The position numbers and the translations under genes were made by a program. Under the pieces are notes generated by a model. That model made no database searches, was not told where the DNA came from, and saw only the letters and a list, made by a program, of their open reading frames with translations. From an uncultured Faecalibacterium sp. (GTDB taxonomy: Bacteria; Bacillota; Clostridia; Oscillospirales; Ruminococcaceae): 27,236 nucleotides of DNA. The stretch spans positions 1 through 27,236 of the forward strand of contig CAKSTO010000032.1 of the NCBI GenBank assembly GCA_934501115.1, in the 5' to 3' direction. Shown here one piece after another: positions 16,348 through 21,429 of this stretch (its first letter is position 1; each line of letters begins with the position of its first letter).

Positions 16348-16605
16348 ATGGAAAACCAGAAATTGGAGGCTTGTTATTCTGAGCACAGCAGCACGATTTT
16401 TTCTGAAATGCTGGGCGAGGACAAAGATTATCAGCGGCTGAAAAAAGCCAAAATAGCGGCTGAAAAAGCCCTGCGGGATGCCATCAGCAAAGAATCGTGG
16501 AAGCAATACCTCGCTTTGGATGAGATCTGCAACGAGTTGGAATGCGCCCGATATAAGGCGATGTATCTGGCAGGTGTAGCCGATTACGAAAAATTATCCA
16601 AATGA
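16348..16605 (+). CDS. Hypothetical 85-residue helical protein (possibly DUF6809-like)
   Basis: A small soluble all-helical protein of charged heptad-like character: SSTIFSEMLGEDKDYQRLKK, then KIAAEKALRDAISKES, then ALDEICNELECARYKAMYLA. The last segment (a helix ending in an aromatic/Ala-Gly run) recalls small ICE proteins grouped as DUF6809, but I am not sure. ATG 16348 follows GAGGA (16338-16342); GTG 16336 overlaps the upstream gene's stop. An intrinsic terminator begins 5 bases after the stop, so this gene closes the mobC-containing transcript ahead of the relaxase. Confidence 0.65.
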   Translation: MENQKLEACYSEHSSTIFSEMLGEDKDYQRLKKAKIAAEKALRDAISKESWKQYLALDEICNELECARYKAMYLAGVADYEKLSK

Positions 16606-16610
16606 TCTTG

Positions 16611-16639
16611 ATGCCGCCGATGTGCGGCATTTTCTTTTT
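16611..16639 (+). terminator. Intrinsic terminator immediately before the relaxase gene
   Basis: ATGCCGC (16611-16617), loop CGATGT, GCGGCAT (16624-16630): a perfect 7-bp stem followed by TTTCTTTTT. The relaxase ribosome site (AGAGGG, 16643-16648) starts only 4 bases after the T run. There is no room for a separate promoter between the stem and the start codon, so relaxase expression must come through this terminator. Confidence 0.8.
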
Positions 16640-16650
16640 GAAAGAGGGTG

Positions 16651-18039
16651 ATGACGCTGGCAGCAACACGGTTGATCCCCATGCGGAAGAACAAAGGCAA
16701 GTCCATCGGGGCTTGTTTGCACAGCCACACCAGCTATGTCCAAAACCCGGACAAGACCGAACAGGGCGAGTTAGTCAGCAGCTACCAGTGCAGCCCGTTG
16801 ACGGTAGACGAGGAATTTCTGCTGACGAAACGGCTGTACGAGCAGACCACCGGGCGCAGTCAGAAAAGTGATGTCATCGCCTATCAGGTGCGACAATCCT
16901 TCAAGCCGGGGGAGGTCACGCCGGAGGAAGCCAACCGCATCGGCTATGAGTTTGCCGAGCGGTTTTTGAAGGGCAAACACGCTTTTATCGTTGCCACCCA
17001 CACCGACCGAGCGCACATCCACAACCACATTATTTATAATTCCACTGCCTTGGACGGAACCCGGAAATTCAAAAATTTCTGGCTTTCCACCTTTGCGGTG
17101 CAACGGTTGAGCGACCTGATTTGTTTGGAGCATCAGCTCTCCACCATCGAGTACAAGCCTTATCGGGAACGGCAGAATCGCATCGTCTATCCGCCCAAGG
17201 AAAGTAACCGTGACCGTCTGTGCGGAATCATTGACACCATCCTTGCAGAAAAACCGAAGGACTTTGAAGTTTTTCTGCAAAAGCTGGAGCAGAATGGATA
17301 TGAGGTGAAGCGTGGCAAGTACACGGCGGTGAAGGGCAAGGGACAGAAACGCTTTATTCGGTTCCGAACTCTGGGCACCGGCTATGGCGAGGACGAGATC
17401 AAGGCGGTGTTGGAGGGAAAGGCGAAGCACCAACCGTACCAGAAAGAGCCGTCCAAAGAACAACCCTTTCAGTTGCTGGTGGACATTCAGGGGAAAATGG
17501 CAGAGGGCAAAAGTGTCGGCTACAAAAGGTGGGCAACCAAATTCAATCTGAAAGAGATGTCCAAGACCCTGCTGTTTTTGCAGGAACAGAAGATCAGCAG
17601 TGCCGACGAACTGCGGGAACGTGCAGCGGCGGCAACGGAACGCTATCATGCCATGGGGGATTCCATCAAGGCGGCTGAAACAAGGTTGACGGAAATTGCC
17701 GTCCTGAAAACCCACATCATCAACTATGCCAAGACCCGCCCGGTCTATGATGCCTACCGCAAGTCGGGGTACAGCAAAAAGTTTTTGGAAGCCCACCGGG
17801 AAGAAATCACCCTGCACAAGGCGGCGAAAGCGGCCTTTGACGAAGCCGGGCTGCAGAAGCTGCCGAAGGTCAAGGAGTTGGATGCGGAGTTTGCAGAACT
17901 ACTGACCCAAAAGAAAGCAGCCTACCCGGACTACCGCAAGGCACGGAACGAGATGCAAGAACTGGTTCGGGCACAGAAAAACGTGGAGCGATTTTTTGCG
18001 GAGGAAAAGGACACCACCGAGAAAACGCAGACCCGATAA
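16651..18039 (+). CDS. MOBP-type relaxase (MobA/VirD2 family)
   Basis: A 462-residue DNA-nicking enzyme that would cleave oriT and pilot the strand to the recipient. The N-terminal TRLIPMRKNKGKSIG to SYVQNPDKT holds the probable catalytic tyrosine Y29. The metal-binding histidine motif is HTDRAHIHNHIIYNS (H117, H122, H124, H126). The N-terminal ~200 residues form the relaxase domain. The remainder is basic and then coiled coil (AAATERYHAMGDSIKAAETR onward), typical of Tn1549-type relaxases. ATG 16651 is preferred; GTG 16648 lies in the ribosome site, and CTG 16657 has better spacing but is a rare start. The gene ends 3 bases before a strong terminator. It shows no truncation or frameshift. 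Confidence 0.92.
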   Translation: MTLAATRLIPMRKNKGKSIGACLHSHTSYVQNPDKTEQGELVSSYQCSPLTVDEEFLLTKRLYEQTTGRSQKSDVIAYQVRQSFKPGEVTPEEANRIGYEFAERFLKGKHAFIVATHTDRAHIHNHIIYNSTALDGTRKFKNFWLSTFAVQRLSDLICLEHQLSTIEYKPYRERQNRIVYPPKESNRDRLCGIIDTILAEKPKDFEVFLQKLEQNGYEVKRGKYTAVKGKGQKRFIRFRTLGTGYGEDEIKAVLEGKAKHQPYQKEPSKEQPFQLLVDIQGKMAEGKSVGYKRWATKFNLKEMSKTLLFLQEQKISSADELRERAAAATERYHAMGDSIKAAETRLTEIAVLKTHIINYAKTRPVYDAYRKSGYSKKFLEAHREEITLHKAAKAAFDEAGLQKLPKVKELDAEFAELLTQKKAAYPDYRKARNEMQELVRAQKNVERFFAEEKDTTEKTQTR

Positions 18040-18042
18040 ACG

Positions 18043-18094
18043 AATACCGCCGAGGAGCTTTCCCAGTTGGGAGGCATCCTCGGCGGTATTTTTT
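18043..18094 (+). terminator. Strong terminator after the relaxase gene
   Basis: AATACCGCCGAGG (18043-18055) pairs perfectly with CCTCGGCGGTATT (18078-18090). An inner TCCCA/TGGGA mini-stem sits in the loop, and TTTTTT follows. It ends the relaxase transcript and overlaps the stop codon of the convergent minus-strand gene at 18093-18287. It lacks a T run in the minus direction. Confidence 0.92.
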
Positions 18095-18287
18095 AGTTTA
18101 TGTAGCAGCGGTCCTGTTTTACAAGCCAATCTTCACACAGCCGCTGAGCTTCGGCCTTTGTACAGCAGGTGCAGTTGAAAAGTCTGCCACGGAAAGAGCA
18201 GTAAGTGTAGTGTACCTTCGGGACTCCATTGGCATCTCGAAAATCAACGCAGCGTTCCTCACCGGGCAGCAGATAGATCGTATCCAC
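18093..18287 (-). CDS. Cys-rich 64-residue protein (DUF3873-like)
   Basis: A small minus-strand gene, convergent with the relaxase. The product has seven cysteines (13, 30, 39, 41, 42, 51, 61). Its layout is LLPGEERCVDFRDANG, then HYTYCSFRGRLFNCTCC, then EAQRLCEDWL. The Y-x-Y...G-x-LF-x-C...DWL order recalls DUF3873 proteins of mobile elements; function unknown. The Cys pattern would allow zinc binding. The start is GTG at 18287-18285 with AAAGGAG 10 bases upstream on the minus strand. A weak minus-strand -10 (TACAAT, complement of 18341-18346) is visible. The overlapping + strand reading frame at 18210-18434 has no ribosome site and is rejected. Confidence 0.65.
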   Translation of the reverse strand: MDTIYLLPGEERCVDFRDANGVPKVHYTYCSFRGRLFNCTCCTKAEAQRLCEDWLVKQDRCYIN

Positions 18288-18373
18288 ATTCAGCAGCTCC
18301 TTTTACCTTCGTTCATGTGCCAAGGAGCACAACATTTGTTATTGTACCATGTACCGTCCCAAAAGACCATTGC

Positions 18374-18415
18374 TTTTTTGACCAAAGATACGCACAAAAA
18401 TTTTTTGTCCAAAAA
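18374..18415. repeat. Pair of 15-bp repeats in the divergent regulatory gap
   Basis: TTTTTTGACCAAAGA (18374-18388) and TTTTTTGTCCAAAAA (18401-18415) match at 12 of 15 positions with a 27-bp period. Each is itself roughly palindromic. Between and into the second copy runs ACAAAAA-T-TTTTTGT (18394-18408). They lie in the 232-base gap between the minus-strand Cys-rich gene and the XRE gene and could be binding sites for a regulator of either. Confidence 0.4.
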
Positions 18416-18426
18416 GCATCCGACCA

Positions 18427-18500
18427 GCGTTTAACAAACGCCGATGGATTGTGTATAACGGAAATTGCGACAAGTATGCTATTAGTGTGTAACAAACACA
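18427..18500 (+). promoter_or_regulatory. XRE gene promoter with two candidate operators
   Basis: Promoter: TTAACA (18431-18436), 17-base spacer, TATAAC (18454-18459). Operator 1, GCGTTTAACAAACGC (18427-18441), is a 6-bp inverted repeat that contains the -35. Operator 2, GTGTGTAACAAACAC (18485-18499), matches it at 12 of 15 positions and lies between the predicted transcription start and the ATG. The arrangement fits autorepression by the XRE protein encoded next. Confidence 0.6.
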
Positions 18501-18519
18501 ATTAGAATGTGAGGTCGCT

Positions 18520-18852
18520 ATGAATACGCTTTTGGGTCAACGAATACGAGAGCAACGCAAGGAAAAGGGTTGGACGATTGAGCAGTTTGCAGAGCGGATC
18601 GAGTTATCGTCAAATTATGTTGGAGACTTAGAGCGCGGAGTAAAAATCCCCAAACTGGAAACCTTTATCCGAATCGTCGAGGTGTTGGATGTATCTGCCG
18701 ATGTGCTTATTCGGGATTCCGTTGCATCTGCTTCCCATGTGGCAGATGACGAACTGAGCAGAAAGCTGAGTCAGCTTACACCGGGGCAGAAGAAAGCTGC
18801 CATTGACATCCTGAACGCATACACCGACAATATCCCCTATATCATAAAATAA
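18520..18852 (+). CDS. XRE-family helix-turn-helix transcriptional regulator
   Basis: A 110-residue Cro/CI-type regulator. The HTH domain covers residues ~5-62: LGQRIREQRKEKGWTIEQFA, then ERIELSSNYVGDLERG (recognition helix), then KIPKLETFIRIVEVLDVSAD. A C-terminal helical part (~75-105, LSQLTPGQKKAAIDILNAYT) probably dimerises. It lacks the Ser-Lys peptidase of LexA/CI repressors, so regulation by self-cleavage is not expected. GTGAGG (18509-18514) precedes ATG 18520. It is monocistronic between its own promoter/operator region and an intrinsic terminator. The likely target is its own promoter; ICE transfer genes or the neighbouring restriction operon are possible targets (inference). Confidence 0.9.
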   Translation: MNTLLGQRIREQRKEKGWTIEQFAERIELSSNYVGDLERGVKIPKLETFIRIVEVLDVSADVLIRDSVASASHVADDELSRKLSQLTPGQKKAAIDILNAYTDNIPYIIK

Positions 18853-18866
18853 ATTCTATGTCATTG

Positions 18867-18900
18867 GAGCACCAGCAAACACGCTGGTGCTCTTTCTTTT
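18867..18900 (+). terminator. Rho-independent terminator after XRE gene
   Basis: GAGCACCAGC (18867-18876), loop AAACAC, GCTGGTGCTC (18883-18892): a perfect 10-bp stem followed by TTTCTTTT. It isolates the XRE transcript from the next gene. Confidence 0.92.
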
Positions 18901-18957
18901 TGCCCTCAAATAGTTTATAATCAACACTATAAGCGTGTATCTAACACTATATGTGTT
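18893..18957 (+). promoter_or_regulatory. Promoter and tandem repeat sites before the 18975 gene
   Basis: A consensus -10 TATAAT (18916-18921) has only a weak -35 (TTTCTT, 18893-18898, 17-base spacer). Directly downstream are two 17-bp repeats with 14 identities and a 20-bp period: one at 18923-18939, the other at 18943-18959, both beginning AACACTATA. Each holds an ACAC/GTGT inverted repeat; AACACTATATGTGTT (18943-18957) is symmetric over 5 bp per arm. They overlap the predicted transcription start, as repressor sites would. Confidence 0.5.
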
Positions 18958-18974
18958 TATTCGAGGTGAACGAC

Positions 18975-19478
18975 ATGACGATTCTACCCAATATCGAAGA
19001 TGCAACGGAAGATGCCCGGAATGGAAAGCTGAGTCCGTATTGGCAGAACGACCTATACCGTGAATGTCACCGTCAGAAGTTATCGGACGAAGAACAGCAG
19101 GCTCTTTCGGAACTGGAGCGCATTTTGTCCGAAACTCCGCAATGGAGCAGCGAAGAAGAATTGCATCATGACATGGCGAACATCGGCGGCAGAGTCTGGT
19201 ACTGCCACTACTGGGAGGAACACTACTCCATGGTGCAGTTGACGGAAGATCGCAACGGCAGATTTAATACTGCCTACGTTCTGGACAGAAACACTTCCTC
19301 GGAAATGCGCCGGGAGGCTGCACTGCTGGCGCAGAAAGAACTTGCGGACTGTATGCAGGAATGGGGCGTTTTGCTTCTGGATGCGCCTGTCCCGGAACAG
19401 ATGAAGTATGCTTCTCTGGCAGAAGCTGCATCGCACCTTATGCAAGTTCTCAATGACCCTGAACGTATCATCGGATAA
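18975..19478 (+). CDS. Hypothetical 167-residue protein
   Basis: I do not recognise a family. It is an acidic soluble protein with no membrane segment. The N-terminal half is helical (TEDARNGKLSPYWQNDLYRE, LSDEEQQALSELERILSE). An aromatic-rich strand region follows (GGRVWYCHYWEEHYSMVQL, then NTAYVLDRNTSSE), then C-terminal helices (AALLAQKELADCMQEWGVLL, LAEAASHLMQVLND). ATG 18975 has GAGGTGAA (18963-18970); the frame extends to 18951 but without a ribosome site. It has its own promoter with repeat operators. It lies between the XRE regulator and the restriction-modification operon, so a role in control or defence is possible but unproven. Confidence 0.75.
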   Translation: MTILPNIEDATEDARNGKLSPYWQNDLYRECHRQKLSDEEQQALSELERILSETPQWSSEEELHHDMANIGGRVWYCHYWEEHYSMVQLTEDRNGRFNTAYVLDRNTSSEMRREAALLAQKELADCMQEWGVLLLDAPVPEQMKYASLAEAASHLMQVLNDPERIIG

Positions 19479-19481
19479 AAA

Positions 19482-19521
19482 GCGTCCCGCCGGGACGCGC
19501 AGCCTGCATTGAAAAATGCAG
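19482..19521 (+). other. Two tandem perfect hairpins, second with a GAAA tetraloop
   Basis: GCGTCCC, loop GCC, GGGACGC (19482-19498) is followed 5 bases later by CTGCATT, loop GAAA, AATGCAG (19504-19521). Both stems are perfect 7-bp. There is no T run, so simple intrinsic termination is doubtful. They lie directly after the 167-residue gene and may protect its mRNA 3' end or belong to a structured RNA. Confidence 0.45.
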
Positions 19522-19543
19522 AACAAAGGGGTTTGGGGCACTT

Positions 19544-19610
19544 CCACAACAAGCATTTTGCAACGCAAAAAGTGTTTTTGTATAGACGAAAACATTGCTT
19601 GCCACAACAA
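19544..19610 (+). promoter_or_regulatory. Promoter of the type III restriction operon with flanking CCACAACAA repeats
   Basis: TTGCAA (19558-19563), 17-base spacer, TATAGA (19581-19586), about 75 bases before the mod ATG. A 9-bp direct repeat CCACAACAA lies on each side (19544-19552 and 19602-19610). CAAGCA (19550-19555) and TGCTTG (19596-19601) form an inverted pair around the promoter. These could be regulator sites controlling mod/res expression. Confidence 0.55.
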
Positions 19611-19660
19611 TGCGTCCTTTTTGTCCGCAGTTTGAAATTTTTAGATTGGAGAAAAACGCC

Positions 19661-21415
19661 ATGCCAACCTTGGAATGGATCGGTAAAAATAAAGTCGTGA
19701 ACCATCATCAGGAAGTTCCCTTCCGGGTGCTGGAGCGGCAATACAGTTTTGATGAGCAGGGGCAGCACACCGAAAACAACGGCAGTGAGAACATGATCAT
19801 CCACGGCGATAATCTTGAAGCACTGAAAGCCCTGTTGCCGCAGTATGAGGGCAAGGTAAAGTGCATCTACATCGACCCGCCCTACAACACCGGCAACGAG
19901 GGTTGGTGCTACAACGATAACGTCAGCGCCCCCCACATCCAGAAATGGCTGGGAGAAGTAGTGGGCAAAGAGGGCGAGGACCTGACCCGTCACGATAAGT
20001 GGCTCTGCATGATGTATCCCCGGCTGATGCTGCTGCAAAAGCTGTTGGCTGACGATGGCGTGATCTTCATCAGCATTGATGACAATGAACTCTATAATCT
20101 GAAATCAATCTGCGATGAAATCTTTGGCGCAAGCTGCTATGTGTCTGACATTGCATGGCAGCGCACCTACTCTACCCGCAACGATTCCAAAGGCATCGTG
20201 AACGAGGTAGAGCACATTCTGGTTTACAGCAAGGAGCCAGAATGGAACCCCAATAAACTGCCCCGTACTGCTGAGATGGATGCAAAATATAAAAATCCAG
20301 ACAATGATAGAACCCTTTGGCGAACTGATAACGCTTTTGCTCCCGGTGCAGCCACCCATCAGGGCATGGTCTACGCCATCCAACATCCATTCACAGGAAA
20401 AATGCTCTATCCCAGTAATGGTGCCTGCTGGCGGTATCAGCAGGATACCATGCTGGAAATCATGAACGGCTGGACAAAGTACGAACTGCAAGACCTGCAT
20501 GATGAAAAAGAGCGCGCTCATGTCTGCGGCATTTCGCCTGATGAGGTTCGCCCAGATGTAAAAGCCATCGTACTTGCAGACCCGTTGGAAGTTGCATCAG
20601 CAAATGCACAAAAAGTGATGGAACGTGGACAGTGGCCACGCTTTTTCTTCACGAAAGGCGGTAAGGGCGGTATTGCCCGAAAAACTTATCTCGAAAATGT
20701 CGGTGGACGCTTGCCCACTAACTTCTGGCCGTTCTCTGAAACAGGACATACAGACGAAGCCAAAAAAGAAATGCTTGCGATATTTGACGGCAAGGCTACA
20801 TTCGATACGCCCAAACCCCACCGCCTGATCGAGTTTGTGTTGAAAGTTGCCGGAACAAAGGACACTTTGATTCTGGATTCCTTCGCAGGCTCCGGCACCA
20901 CAGCCCATGCGGTGCTTAACATGAACAAAGCCGATGGCGGACACCGCAAATTCATTCTGGTGGAGATGGGCGATTATGCCGACACCATCACCGCCGAGCG
21001 TGTCAAGCGGGTCATCATGGGCTATGGCGAGGGCAAGAACGCCGTGGAGGGCACCGGCGGCAGGTTCAGCTATTATGAACTGGGCGAACCGTTGCTGTTG
21101 CCCAGCGGCAACCTGAACGAAAAGGTGGGCACCGAGAAGATCAGGGACTACATCTGGTATACCGAAACCAAAAAGCCGCTGCCCGACCACAAGAACAGCA
21201 ACCCCTATTTCCTTGGCGAGAACAACAGCACCGCCTACTATTTCTTCTACGAACCCCAGAAGGTCTGTGTGCTGAACTACGACTTTGTGGCAACCATCCC
21301 GGAAAAGGCAGAGGGCTACATCATTTACGCCGACCGCTGCACCCTGAGCGAACAGGAGTTGCAGCAGCTTGGCATTACGTTCAAAAAGATTCCCCGTGAT
21401 ATTGTGCGGGTGTAA
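19661..21415 (+). CDS. mod: Type III restriction-modification methyltransferase subunit (Mod)
   Basis: A 584-residue adenine-N6 DNA methyltransferase of the beta order (motif IV before motif I). Motif IV is IDPPYNTGNEGW with DPPY at D72-Y75. Motif I is DSFAGSGTTAHAVL (from D406). Between them (residues ~170-370) lies the variable target-recognition region, which sets sequence specificity and cannot be read from sequence alone. ISIDDNE (after GVIF) is another standard Mod motif. The N terminus (MPTLEWIGKNKVVNHH) and C-terminal ITFKKIPRDI tail are intact, and length fits the family. TTGGAG (19646-19651) precedes ATG 19661. No simple-sequence repeat that would make it phase-variable is seen. res follows after 14 bases. 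Confidence 0.93.
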   Translation: MPTLEWIGKNKVVNHHQEVPFRVLERQYSFDEQGQHTENNGSENMIIHGDNLEALKALLPQYEGKVKCIYIDPPYNTGNEGWCYNDNVSAPHIQKWLGEVVGKEGEDLTRHDKWLCMMYPRLMLLQKLLADDGVIFISIDDNELYNLKSICDEIFGASCYVSDIAWQRTYSTRNDSKGIVNEVEHILVYSKEPEWNPNKLPRTAEMDAKYKNPDNDRTLWRTDNAFAPGAATHQGMVYAIQHPFTGKMLYPSNGACWRYQQDTMLEIMNGWTKYELQDLHDEKERAHVCGISPDEVRPDVKAIVLADPLEVASANAQKVMERGQWPRFFFTKGGKGGIARKTYLENVGGRLPTNFWPFSETGHTDEAKKEMLAIFDGKATFDTPKPHRLIEFVLKVAGTKDTLILDSFAGSGTTAHAVLNMNKADGGHRKFILVEMGDYADTITAERVKRVIMGYGEGKNAVEGTGGRFSYYELGEPLLLPSGNLNEKVGTEKIRDYIWYTETKKPLPDHKNSNPYFLGENNSTAYYFFYEPQKVCVLNYDFVATIPEKAEGYIIYADRCTLSEQELQQLGITFKKIPRDIVRV

Positions 21416-21429
21416 GGAGGACGGCAAAA

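Noticed and set aside
18210..18505. Short + and minus frames in the XRE upstream gap
   Set aside because: No ribosome sites, and they cross the operator-like repeats and the Cys-rich gene; best treated as regulatory DNA.
19661..21415. Phase-variable Mod (phasevarion)
   Set aside because: No homopolymer or short tandem repeat tract is visible in or before mod.
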